DNA of 64,000 nucleotides, from positions 83,312 through 147,311 of the forward strand of contig JAFTRE010000010.1 in assembly GCA_017462385.1 (NCBI GenBank), given 5' to 3'. Every line of letters begins with the position of its first letter. Within the stretch, counting starts at the first letter, position 1. The translations under genes were made by a program, and so were the position numbers. The stretch is from Clostridia bacterium (GTDB taxonomy: Bacteria > Bacillota > Clostridia > Oscillospirales > CAG-272). Under the pieces are notes generated by a model that saw nothing but the letters and a program-made list of their open reading frames with translations, had not been told where the DNA came from and ran no database searches. Below, piece by piece: positions 1 through 6,479 of this stretch.

Positions 1-16
1 TGTAAAAGTACAAACT

Positions 17-624
17 CTATTTTTCAATACATATACTATCTTTCTTTAACGCGTAACACCACGCACGAGGTTTGGTAAAGCTATCGTTAGGTTTAAAAAT
101 CCCCTTTTGTCCCCAACGCGCTATAAAGAAGTCGTCAAGCTGTAGTGGAGTATCATATACAACAAGATTGTATATGATAAAAAAGATATAGTTGCCAATG
201 CCAACAAGATTTCTAAACTCTTTATACGACACACAGGTACCTGTTAGGTCAATTTTGGAATTTAGTTCATTGATAACATTCTCATAGGCAGCTGGATTTT
301 TTCTATATGTATCACGAGAATATTTATCAACTATTCCGTAAGGAATATATCCCTTACAAGTAGAATTGTCATTTTGGCTTTTATTGTCAAAGGAAAGTTT
401 ACAATAACATTCTCCAAAAACACCTATATCTTTATTATACAAATAAACTTTGGGATGCTTTTGTTCAAATATTGAATGTTGAATTACATCTTCCCTTGGA
501 ATTTTCTTTTGTACAATAACCGTTTTTTTCTTTTTATGATTAAATCCATGTGAGAAGTTGCAATATCCATCAGCATGGCGTTTTCTTTGAATGATGCACT
601 AATAAGATCAAAGTCGTATGACAT
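17..624 (-). pseudogene. Hypothetical protein, apparently frameshifted
   Basis: I do not recognise the family. An ATG at 624 follows an excellent ribosome site (GGAGG, 7 bases upstream) and opens a frame starting MSYDFDLISASFKEN. That frame stops after about 46 codons. The long frame that ends at 17 is entered by a one-base shift at the run of seven T on the plus strand (523-529). Joining the two at that run gives about 200 residues ending DSICIEK. It is AT-rich, with no signal peptide, and a short hydrophobic stretch in the middle (NYIFFIIYNLVVY). The shift could be a real inactivating mutation, a sequencing error in the homopolymer, or programmed slippage. An annotation starting at 442 would give only the last 141 residues. 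Confidence 0.5.
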
Positions 625-695
625 TGTATTTTCCTCCATAATATATCATAGATTATTATATCATATATTAAAAATAATGTCTATACGTATTTTTT

Positions 696-769
696 CGCCC
701 GGAATCGTGACCTAAAATTTCGCCGCAAGCGGCGAAACGTACCGTTCCTCGCATCAGGTTGCGCCTCCA
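696..769. repeat. Repeat R1, imperfect palindrome (copy 1 of 3)
   Basis: First of three near-identical elements (also 1809-1891 and 2826-2899). The core reads CCCGGAATCGTGACC, then a perfect stem TTTCGCCGC/GCGGCGAAA, then CGTACCGTTCCTCGC. GGAATCGTG can pair with TACCGTTCC with one mismatch, so the whole element folds into a long two-part hairpin. In this copy the right end is GGTTGCGCCTCCA, which resembles the 3' end of the tRNA-Cys gene at 4259-4333. A terminator-like hairpin follows at once. Confidence 0.85.
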
Positions 770-773
770 AAGC

Positions 774-798
774 AAAAAGCACCCTGTTGGGTGCTTTT
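774..798. terminator. Terminator-like hairpin next to R1
   Basis: AAAAAGCACCC and GGGTGCTTTT flank a 4-base loop. The same hairpin family follows R2 and R3. It is flanked by A and T runs, so it could end transcription from either side. Confidence 0.6.
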
Positions 799-833
799 GT
801 GCATTGGCACGTGTTGACAAAAAAGATGCCACC

Positions 834-863
834 TTGAAAATGACAAAATCCTTGTGTTATAAT
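834..863 (+). promoter_or_regulatory. Possible plus-strand promoter without an obvious gene
   Basis: TTGAAA and TATAAT are separated by 18 bases. No convincing plus-strand gene follows; the genes nearby are all on the minus strand. It may be chance in AT-rich DNA, or it may drive an RNA antisense to the small membrane genes. Confidence 0.25.
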
Positions 864-1015
864 GGTTTTCGCACATTTTCGTTAAGTTTTTCAATAATTT
901 TTCCTACCGCCTTGCCAGCGTCGGACTCTTTTTGGAAATCTTAAAGTTTTTACGAAAAAGATGCCATTTGCCACCTAAGTTTTTACTAAAAGATGACAGC
1001 TTAAAAATGGTTCTT

Positions 1016-1201
1016 TTAGTGTTTTTTCTTTTTATCAATGATGAAACAAATAACATCAACAATAAACACTACAATGTTGACAATCAGAAAAACAGTAAAT
1101 ATCGTCTTAGGCTGCTGCAACATAGACATAGCAGACCAATAAATTGCACCTATAGCGGTTATAATGCAAACAATCCAAAAGAAATTCTTATTCTCTCCCA
1201 T
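1016..1201 (-). CDS. Small membrane protein, two predicted helices (61 aa)
   Basis: Not a recognised family. The protein has two hydrophobic segments, roughly residues 7-27 and 33-55, and a lysine-rich C-terminus (DKKKKH), so it probably sits in the membrane with that tail inside the cell. The ATG is preceded by AAAGGAG at good distance. It lies 11 bases downstream of another tiny membrane protein gene (1213-1311), and the two look like one operon inside a unit bounded by repeats R1 and R2. Small paired membrane peptides can be toxins, regulators or phage-related; nothing here decides between these. Confidence 0.6.
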   Translation of the reverse strand: MGENKNFFWIVCIITAIGAIYWSAMSMLQQPKTIFTVFLIVNIVVFIVDVICFIIDKKKKH

Positions 1202-1212
1202 AGTCTACTCCT

Positions 1213-1311
1213 TTATCCGAAAAAGCGCATAAACATCATAGCCATAACAGTAAACATCGAAACAAGTGTAGCTAACATAGCAACAATAACGTGAACATCT
1301 GCTTTTTTCAT
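1213..1311 (-). CDS. Very small membrane peptide (32 aa)
   Basis: The ATG at 1311 has a near-ideal ribosome site (GGAGG, 6 bases upstream). The frame reads MKKADVHVIVAMLATLVSMF and continues to a TAA at 1213. It contains one hydrophobic helix with several methionines and a charged start. The stop is followed within 11 bases by the next start, with its own AAAGGAG, so the two genes are probably cotranslated. The strong ribosome site and spacing are the reasons for calling a gene this short; there is no family evidence. Confidence 0.5.
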   Translation of the reverse strand: MKKADVHVIVAMLATLVSMFTVMAMMFMRFFG

Positions 1312-1353
1312 AAAAACCTCCAATAATCCATTAGGTGTTTACTGATCTTCTGC

Positions 1354-1590
1354 TTATTTAGTATACCATATTTTTGTAAACTTGTCAAGATTCCTTTGAT
1401 AATACTCCATCAGCCTCTCATTTGTTCCGTCAAGCTCGTCAATTTTATTCAGAATGAGGAAATATGCGCGGTCGAGCACCTTTCGGGCGTATTCCTCATA
1501 ATCGTCCTTCGGTGGTTCTTTAAGAAAGCTTTACCGTGCGAGGAGAAGATCGAGTTTTACTCGGCAATAGTGTTTGATCTCGTTTTCCAT
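1354..1590 (-). pseudogene. Short hypothetical gene with in-frame TAA
   Basis: Starting from the ATG at 1590 (GGAAG upstream), the frame reads MENEIKHYCRVKLDLLLAR and meets TAA at codon 20 (1531-1533). The same frame then stays open for 58 more codons to 1354, with a hydrophilic, coding-like sequence (SFLKEPPKDDYEEYARKVLD and so on, ending KIWYTK). This is most simply a nonsense-mutated small gene of about 78 codons. The product would have been soluble and helical. Function unknown. It lies upstream of the two small membrane genes in the same repeat-bounded unit. Confidence 0.45.
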
Positions 1591-1771
1591 ATAAAAAACT
1601 TCCTTTCGGTAGGGTTAAACGCCATTATACCGAAAGGAAGCGGAAAGTCCAGATAAGTTTTGGAAAGTTATTTGTTATCAATTTTCTTTTCAATCGTAAT
1701 ACACGCTTACGCGTGATTCCATGCGCGACTTCATCGCAATTACATACCAAGCCTCCTTCGTCGGCTTGGAT

Positions 1772-1809
1772 AAAAAATTAAGCAACCCGATTGGGTTGCT
1801 TAATTTTTT
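1772..1809. terminator. Bidirectional terminator hairpin
   Basis: AAGCAACCC and GGGTTGCTT around a GATT loop, with A and T runs on both sides. It abuts the TGGAGGCG edge of repeat R2, the same arrangement as the terminator next to the 3' end of tRNA-Cys at 4223-4257. Confidence 0.7.
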
Positions 1810-1891
1810 GGAGGCGTTACCCGGAATCGTGACCTAAAATTTCGCCGCATGCGGCGAAACGTACCGTTCCTCGCGACAGGTAGTATCTCCA
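1809..1891. repeat. Repeat R2, imperfect palindrome (copy 2 of 3)
   Basis: Same core as R1 and R3, with loop AT in the central stem. Its left edge, TGGAGGCGTTACCCGGAATC, matches the tRNA-Cys 3' edge (TGGAGGCGCCACCCGGAATC, plus-strand reading) except for two bases. Its right edge ends TATCTCCA. The outer ends TGGAG and CTCCA are complementary, as expected for an element that folds as one hairpin. Confidence 0.85.
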
Positions 1892-1929
1892 ATGCAAAAA
1901 AGCACCCGCTTGGGTGCTTTTTGCGTTGG
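1889..1929. terminator. Long hairpin terminator attached to R2
   Basis: CCAATGCAAAAAAGCACCC pairs with GGGTGCTTTTTGCGTTGG around GCTT. It lies 25 bases past the stop of the YwaF-like gene, so it can act as that gene's terminator. Confidence 0.65.
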
Positions 1930-1953
1930 TACGCTTTTACGAAAAAGATGCCG

Positions 1954-2727
1954 CTATTTTTCAAAGTATTTTGCTCGTCGTATTCCTTTAACGATTAAAC
2001 ACACGGCCATTTCCGCCGCAAAGAATATGGCAATATTCAAAAATGGCATAATAAACGGTGCGACCGACTCGGGAATTGCATAAAAGGGATCACGAACAAC
2101 AAAAAACCAATTGAAAAAATGAGAATATCCGTCAGATGTTCCGTTATAGATGTAATTACCAAGCAACGCCCACAACGTCATGCAAATAACCACGCCTAAA
2201 TCGCGATAACATTTTTTGAGAACAAACTTATCGTGCTCGTATATCAACATAAGAAGCCCGTAAATCGTCATCACACTATGAAAAATCAGTGTTTGTATCA
2301 CACGGTATGAAAGAGGGTGCACTGCGTGCCACATAACTCCTGCAGGATAAATAAGATAAACCATATTTGAAATCAAACCAAGCAATACAAAGGACGTTCT
2401 GTATTTTTCAAAAAATCGGCTATGATAGCTCAAAAAGCAGGTCACACACATCGCCGTACAAGCGTGAAATGGTAGTTTTTCAATATCAAATTCTCCATAA
2501 GCTAAAGGCATCAAAAAGAGATCCACTACATATAGTCCAAAGGCAATGTTAATGATTAATTGAATTACCTTTTTTCTTGCAGTATCTATTTTGTTTTTTA
2601 GAAACAAACAAAGAACTACGACAGCTGCCAGCGTCAGCACGATATAAAAAAGATGCCAACCGCCAAACAAAACAAAAATCTCGCCGCCCTTCTTATCCGA
2701 TAAAAGGTTGTGCAAAAAAGAATACAT
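1954..2727 (-). CDS. YwaF/TMEM164-family (TIGR02206) integral membrane protein
   Basis: The 257-residue protein is made almost entirely of about seven hydrophobic helices. Family-like features are the HACTAMC stretch near residue 88, the FHSVMTIYG stretch near residue 150, and the polar GNYIYNGTSDGYSHFFNW loop near residue 190. These match the TIGR02206 (B. subtilis YwaF) group; its biochemical role is not established, though the related eukaryotic TMEM164 acts in phospholipid acyl transfer. The ATG at 2727 has AAGGCGG upstream. It is the only complete gene between repeats R2 and R3. The base composition is AT-rich compared with the core genes to the right. Confidence 0.75.
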   Translation of the reverse strand: MYSFLHNLLSDKKGGEIFVLFGGWHLFYIVLTLAAVVVLCLFLKNKIDTARKKVIQLIINIAFGLYVVDLFLMPLAYGEFDIEKLPFHACTAMCVTCFLSYHSRFFEKYRTSFVLLGLISNMVYLIYPAGVMWHAVHPLSYRVIQTLIFHSVMTIYGLLMLIYEHDKFVLKKCYRDLGVVICMTLWALLGNYIYNGTSDGYSHFFNWFFVVRDPFYAIPESVAPFIMPFLNIAIFFAAEMAVCLIVKGIRRAKYFEK

Positions 2728-2825
2728 ATCTCTACCGCCTTTCTTGGAGTTATTATAGCATAAACCCTATTACTTTTCAATCTTTATAAATGAAAATGCT
2801 TTTCGCCACCGCGAAAAGCTACCAC

Positions 2826-2899
2826 CGCCCGGAATCGTGACCTAAAATTTCGCCGCAAGCGGCGAAACGTACCGTTCCTCGCGACAGGTAGTATCTCCA
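2826..2899. repeat. Repeat R3, imperfect palindrome (copy 3 of 3)
   Basis: Core identical to R1 over about 60 bases; right edge and following hairpin nearly identical to R2. Left edge is ACCGCCCGGAATCG. The sequence beyond the hairpin (GTGTTGACAAAAAAGATGCC) is also shared with R1, so the repeated block runs on to about 2960. Confidence 0.85.
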
Positions 2900-2938
2900 A
2901 CGCAAAAAAGCACCCGCTTGGGTGCTTTTTTGCGTTGG
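2897..2938. terminator. Perfect 19-bp hairpin attached to R3
   Basis: CCAACGCAAAAAAGCACCC and its exact complement surround GCTT. It lies downstream of the gene ending at 3022 and can terminate it. Confidence 0.65.
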
Positions 2939-3021
2939 CGCGTGTTGACAAAAAAGATGCCAACTTAAAAATGGTGAAAGTCCTTATGTATCAAGGCTTT
3001 TTTGAAAATTTAGAAATGTTT

Positions 3022-3909
3022 TTACGAAGTTTTTTCGAATCGTGAGCGCCAATGTTCAACAAAATCAAAGTAGTTTTTTCTCATTGTTTCATCCAAATCA
3101 TCAGGGGATGCAAGAGTGACGAGAGGAAGCTCTAAATGCTCATGGTCAAAAAAGTCGGCATCAAAACGATGCTCACATATTTCGGAAGAATCCAAAGGGA
3201 TTACATAAAGTTCCTGTGCTATTCCATCACACTCTTCCAAGCATATATTTACTCCAAAGTGTTCAAGTCCTTTATAATCTTGGTACTTGATTACAGCATA
3301 GTTATGCACAAAGCACGGAAAAGATAAATCATCACACCTGCGAGGGCAAATCTCTGTGCACTCCGAACACATGATTTCAGAGTCGCAGTCAGCAGGATTT
3401 CTATAATCAGATACTTCCAAAACGGTCTTATTTGCCCCAAGCACGCACTCTGCATAGGCGTCTTCTTCAAATGTATTATTCTCCGAAAACACTTTTCGTT
3501 TAATGATTTTGTATCGGCTTTTTTCAGTTTCTTTTGTGTCTATATCTGCGTATTCTTCATAAAAACGATCAATACAAACAAGTGCTGCCTGATAAGACGA
3601 ACATAAGTATTTTTCTTCGTATGCCTCAGGAGTATCTTTGATACAAAGCTCATAAACGAAACCCTCAGATACTTCGATAAAACGCGAGAAGTTCTCTTGC
3701 TCGTATTTGATATAAGTCTTTGCCAACTCCGAAACATCAAGCCTAGAGATGCTTGAAAAGCGCTCCAATAAATCTATACGTGTATCAAACGTGGGAGCGT
3801 ATCTGTATATAATTTGTAAAAGTTCACTTTCACTGAACTGATGATTTATTTCTTTGATCTTCGCCTTTAGCTCGGTTGAAGGCAGTAATTCTATAATTTC
3901 GTTAACCAT
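3022..3909 (-). CDS. Hypothetical protein with Cys cluster (295 aa)
   Basis: I do not recognise the family. The protein is acidic and soluble, with no signal peptide. It has a cysteine cluster near residue 180 (CSECTEICPRRC), followed by CFVH, which could bind zinc or another metal. The N-terminal third is helical with conserved-looking charged residues; the C-terminal part is rich in D, E and H. The ATG at 3909 follows GGAGG by 10 bases. The gene is the first after the tRNA-Cys terminator and hairpin array and is bounded on the other side by repeat R3. It shows no damage. Confidence 0.6.
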   Translation of the reverse strand: MVNEIIELLPSTELKAKIKEINHQFSESELLQIIYRYAPTFDTRIDLLERFSSISRLDVSELAKTYIKYEQENFSRFIEVSEGFVYELCIKDTPEAYEEKYLCSSYQAALVCIDRFYEEYADIDTKETEKSRYKIIKRKVFSENNTFEEDAYAECVLGANKTVLEVSDYRNPADCDSEIMCSECTEICPRRCDDLSFPCFVHNYAVIKYQDYKGLEHFGVNICLEECDGIAQELYVIPLDSSEICEHRFDADFFDHEHLELPLVTLASPDDLDETMRKNYFDFVEHWRSRFEKTS

Positions 3910-4041
3910 TACTTGATCGCCTCCTTGCTTTTTGAAATTATTGTAGGTTTATTATACCACGAAATACGCTTATTGTCAAATTCAAGAACAAGGTAAAGGT
4001 TCACTTCTACTCCCTTGCTCGAAAATGCCGATTGGCAAACG

Positions 4042-4222
4042 AGTGAAATATTCGCCTTGCGGCGAATGTGAAATAATTTCCTGCGGAAATTGTGAAATAT
4101 CTCACTCCGTTCGATGTGAAATAAAATTTGCCCACGTTCGCGAAGCGAACATTTCACACGCCGCAGGTGTATTTCACATTTCGCAGAAATATTTCACTTG
4201 CCCGCAAGGGCAAATTTCGTTG
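4042..4222. repeat. Array of short hairpins joined by GTGAAAT/ATTTCAC
   Basis: At least seven small hairpins (for example TTCGCCTTGCGGCGAA, TTTCCTGCGGAAA, TTTGCCCTTGCGGGCAA-type) are separated by a constant GTGAAAT linker in the first half and ATTTCAC in the second, so the array is itself roughly a large inverted repeat. The stems differ; only the linker is kept. It lies just past the tRNA-Cys terminator on the minus strand. Confidence 0.8.
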
Positions 4223-4257
4223 AAAAAAGCACATCTGCTTTGCAGATGTGCTTTTTT
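4223..4257 (-). terminator. Terminator of tRNA-Cys
   Basis: GAAAAAAGCACATCTGC and GCAGATGTGCTTTTTTC around TTT, two bases past the CCA end of tRNA-Cys. Confidence 0.85.
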
Positions 4258-4258
4258 C

Positions 4259-4333
<75 letters not shown>

Positions 4334-4350
4334 GTATTCAGAACGTGAAT

Positions 4351-4379
4351 ATTATATCACGATGCGCTCAGTTTGTCAA
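4351..4379 (-). promoter_or_regulatory. Promoter of tRNA-Cys
   Basis: Minus strand: TTGACA (4379-4374), 17 bases, TATAAT (4356-4351), about 18 bases before the tRNA. A consensus sigma-A promoter. Confidence 0.85.
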
Positions 4380-4462
4380 TGCTTTTTTGTAAAATTCTTT
4401 CGACTTAATTTTTCGACCGAAAATTCAATTTCATTCTTCATAATATTCAGTTAAACCAATCA

Positions 4463-4550
4463 ATGTTCGTGCAAGCGAACATTTCACATTTGCGAAGCAA
4501 ATATTTCACCGCCGAAGGCGATTTCATTTGCCCGCAAGGGAAAATTTCAC
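4463..4550. repeat. Second ATTTCAC hairpin array
   Basis: Four short hairpins (GTTCGTGCAAGCGAAC, TTTGCGAAGCAAA, CGCCGAAGGCG, TTGCCCGCAAGGGAA) are joined by ATTTCAC-like linkers. As at 4042-4222, it is followed by a GAAAAAAGCAC... hairpin. The rest of 4334-4734 holds only the tRNA-Cys promoter and AT-rich spacer; I see no gene. Confidence 0.75.
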
Positions 4551-4552
4551 TG

Positions 4553-4575
4553 AAAAAAGCACTTGTGCTTTTTTC
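4553..4575. terminator. Terminator-like hairpin
   Basis: AAAAAAGCAC and GTGCTTTTTT, directly beside the hairpin array. Confidence 0.6.
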
Positions 4576-4694
4576 CTACGGGGCTCAGAACCCCTGTTTG
4601 CGCGAAAGTTCTATGAAATTTAAAGTTGAACTTAGCGCAAACGGTGGCAAATTGCAAGCAATTTGCGGGGTTCTGCGCGGCAAAGCCGCGCGAT

Positions 4695-4734
4695 AAAAGA
4701 AACACCCGAAACTGCGTTTCGGGTGTTTCTTTTA
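4695..4734 (-). terminator. Terminator of the tRNA Val-Asp-Phe-Gly operon
   Basis: AAAGAAACACCCGAAA and TTTCGGGTGTTTCTTT around CTGCG, directly past the CCA of tRNA-Gly. Confidence 0.85.
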
Positions 4735-4810
4735 TGGAGCGGATTACGGGGCTCGAACCCGCCACCTCCACCTTGGCAAGGTGGCGCTCTACCAAATGAG
4801 CTAAATCCGC
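4735..4810 (-). tRNA. tRNA-Gly (GCC)
   Basis: Minus strand begins GCGGATTTAGCTC; the anticodon loop is TTGCCAA (anticodon GCC), the T loop TTCGAGC, and the end is TCCA with encoded CCA. Last gene of a four-tRNA operon. Confidence 0.95.
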
Positions 4811-4817
4811 ATATGAA

Positions 4818-4893
4818 TGGTGCCTCCGGTCGGAATCGAACCAACGACACGGGGATTTTCAGTCCCCTGCTCTACCAACTGAGCTACAGAGGC
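4818..4893 (-). tRNA. tRNA-Phe (GAA)
   Basis: Minus strand begins GCCTCTGTAGCTC; the anticodon loop is CTGAAAA (anticodon GAA), and the acceptor closes with CGGAGGC and ACCA. One G-U pair in the acceptor stem. Confidence 0.95.
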
Positions 4894-4915
4894 ATAACAG
4901 CAAGGGCTGCTGTAA

Positions 4916-4992
4916 TGGCGACCCGGATGGGGCTCGAACCCACGACCTCTAGCGTGACAGGCTAGCGCTCTAACCAACTGAGCTACCGGGCC
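4916..4992 (-). tRNA. tRNA-Asp (GTC)
   Basis: Minus strand begins GGCCCGGTAGCTC; the anticodon loop is CTGTCAC (anticodon GTC), and the end is TCGCCA with encoded CCA. Confidence 0.95.
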
Positions 4993-4995
4993 GGA

Positions 4996-5071
4996 TGGTG
5001 GGAACAGCAGGGCTCGAACCTACGACCCTCTGCTTGTAAGGCAGATGCTCTCCCAGCTGAGCTATGCTCCC
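4996..5071 (-). tRNA. tRNA-Val (TAC)
   Basis: Minus strand begins GGGAGCATAGCTC; the anticodon loop is CTTACAA (anticodon TAC), and the end is ACCA. First gene of the operon. Confidence 0.95.
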
Positions 5072-5102
5072 AAACCGTGTCGTCCTCTCGGCGACGGTCA
5101 TT

Positions 5103-5131
5103 ATTATAGCACAGTGTTTCTTATTTGTCAA
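5103..5131 (-). promoter_or_regulatory. Promoter of the tRNA operon
   Basis: Minus strand: TTGACA (5131-5126), 17 bases, TATAAT (5108-5103). Perfect consensus, about 30 bases before tRNA-Val. Confidence 0.9.
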
Positions 5132-5179
5132 CACTTTTTTGAAAAATTTTTTAAAAAATTTTTATTATTTTTTATTCTC

Positions 5180-5201
5180 GGGCGGGACTCTTATCCCGCC
5201 C
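5180..5201. terminator. GC-rich hairpin after the methyltransferase gene
   Basis: GGGCGGGA and TCCCGCCC around CTCTTA, 15 bases past the stop at 5216. It lacks a clear U-run on the minus strand, so it is only a probable terminator. Confidence 0.45.
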
Positions 5202-5215
5202 GCATTTTGGCTTGA

Positions 5216-5983
5216 TTATTCCGCCGGACGTCTTGCCGCAATATACCACCTATCGGCATTATCTGCGGGTGCCGCAAAATCAAAGCCGCCAAGACAGTCT
5301 ATATATTCCAGTCCCGACGCCGCGAGCAGCTCGCGCAGCTTATCCAATGTATAAAGTCGCTCGCATTGGGTCTCGTCAAAGCGATCATAGCTGTTGTCAT
5401 CATTGCGTTCGAAAACGCTGAGCAAAAATTCGCACAGCCCGCTCTCGGCGTCAAACGAATTCTGCCAGCCGCAATAGATTCCTTTTTCCTCGTCCTCCAG
5501 AACATACGCATTATCCGCAAAAATATGCTCAAAACGATAAGGCGTACTTACATCGAACAAAAACAGTCCGCCCGGATCGAGATAATTGCGCACCGCCGCA
5601 AAGCAAGCGAGAACATCGCTCTCCTCGGTCAGATAATTTATGCTGTCAAGACAGCATAGCACCGCGCCGACGCTTCCGTAAAGCTCAAAATCCCGCATAT
5701 CCTGCATCAAATACAGCGGGTTATTGATGCTCACCCGCCGCTCCATTGCCTCACCCAGCATTTCGGCACTGCCGTCGACCCCTATCATATCGTATCCGCG
5801 GGCGGCAAGCTCATAAGTCATGCGTCCCGTGCCGCAGGCGAGATCAAGAACTATTTCGGGTCGGCGCCCTATATAGCGTTCAAACGCCGCCTCGACAAAG
5901 TCCGCCCAGGCGACGTAATCAAGCTCGGCATTAAGAGTATCGTATACCTCGGCAAGTCTGCCGTAAGCTCCGCTGTCGTTCAT
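5216..5983 (-). CDS. Class I SAM-dependent methyltransferase
   Basis: A 255-residue soluble enzyme that transfers a methyl group from S-adenosylmethionine. Motif I is VLDLACGTGRMTYELA near residue 45, the acidic motif II is MIGVDGSAEML near residue 66, and motif IV is near residue 108 (AVLCCLDSINYL). The N-terminus YGRLAEVYDTLN is typical of small-molecule methyltransferases of this fold. The substrate cannot be told from sequence. The start lies two bases after the stop of yerC (5986), so the two are probably one transcript, and the stop is followed by a hairpin. Confidence 0.85.
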   Translation of the reverse strand: MNDSGAYGRLAEVYDTLNAELDYVAWADFVEAAFERYIGRRPEIVLDLACGTGRMTYELAARGYDMIGVDGSAEMLGEAMERRVSINNPLYLMQDMRDFELYGSVGAVLCCLDSINYLTEESDVLACFAAVRNYLDPGGLFLFDVSTPYRFEHIFADNAYVLEDEEKGIYCGWQNSFDAESGLCEFLLSVFERNDDNSYDRFDETQCERLYTLDKLRELLAASGLEYIDCLGGFDFAAPADNADRWYIAARRPAE

Positions 5984-5985
5984 CT

Positions 5986-6279
5986 TCAGCGACGGCGATC
6001 GAGGCGGTCGAGAACGCTGAGATAGCCGTCACTGCCATATTTCAGGCAACGGTTGACACGGCTGATGGTGGCGGTGCTGAGTCCTGTCTGCTCTGCGATC
6101 TCGGAATATATATAATTTTCCTTGAGCATTTTTGCCGCGTGCATGCGGCGGGACATTTCCTGAAGCTCGGAAACAGTGCACAGATCCTCAAAAAAGCTAT
6201 AGCACTCCTCAAGGCTTTCCAGCGTCATTATTCCGCGGAACAAAAAATCAAGCTTTTCATCTCTTATCTTACTTTTCAT
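5986..6279 (-). CDS. yerC: YerC/YecD family TrpR-like DNA-binding protein
   Basis: The 97-residue protein matches the YerC/YecD branch of the TrpR superfamily. The conserved core is LFRGIMTLESLEECYSFFED near residue 13, followed by LCTVSELQEMSRRMHAAKML and a helix-turn-helix, SEIAEQTGLSTATISRVNRC. It probably binds DNA as a dimer; the regulated genes are not known for most members. The ATG at 6279 has AAAGG upstream. It is followed closely by the methyltransferase gene. Confidence 0.9.
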   Translation of the reverse strand: MKSKIRDEKLDFLFRGIMTLESLEECYSFFEDLCTVSELQEMSRRMHAAKMLKENYIYSEIAEQTGLSTATISRVNRCLKYGSDGYLSVLDRLDRRR

Positions 6280-6420
6280 ATTTATGCTTACCTTTCAGCA
6301 AAAATGATTTATATTTATATTTTAATACATTTTTCTGCTAAAGTAAAGAGGTTTTTCGAAATTTATCACATATTTTACATTTTTAAATGTAAAAAACAGT
6401 GACAAATGACGAAACAAATT

Positions 6421-6456
6421 AAGAAAGCCTTTTCGCGCAAGCAAAAAGGCTTTCTT
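6421..6456. terminator. Terminator of murC
   Basis: AAGAAAGCCTTTT and AAAAAGGCTTTCTT around CGCGCAAGC, 24 bases past the murC stop. Confidence 0.8.
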
Positions 6457-6479
6457 AGCTATTCATTATTCATTTCTTA

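Noticed and set aside
1809-1891. Extra tRNA gene in repeat R2
   Set aside because: The length and CTCCA end look tRNA-like, but there is no proper D arm, anticodon arm or T stem; the central stem has a 2-base loop.
696-2899. Classical integron attC sites
   Set aside because: The hairpin form and cassette-like spacing fit, but the GTTRRRY/RYYYAAC core sites are not present and no integron integrase is in the window. Kept as a tRNA-associated repeat instead.
4042-4222. CRISPR array
   Set aside because: The repeated word is only 7 bases and the units between are small palindromes of unequal length, not unique spacers of fixed size. No cas genes are near.
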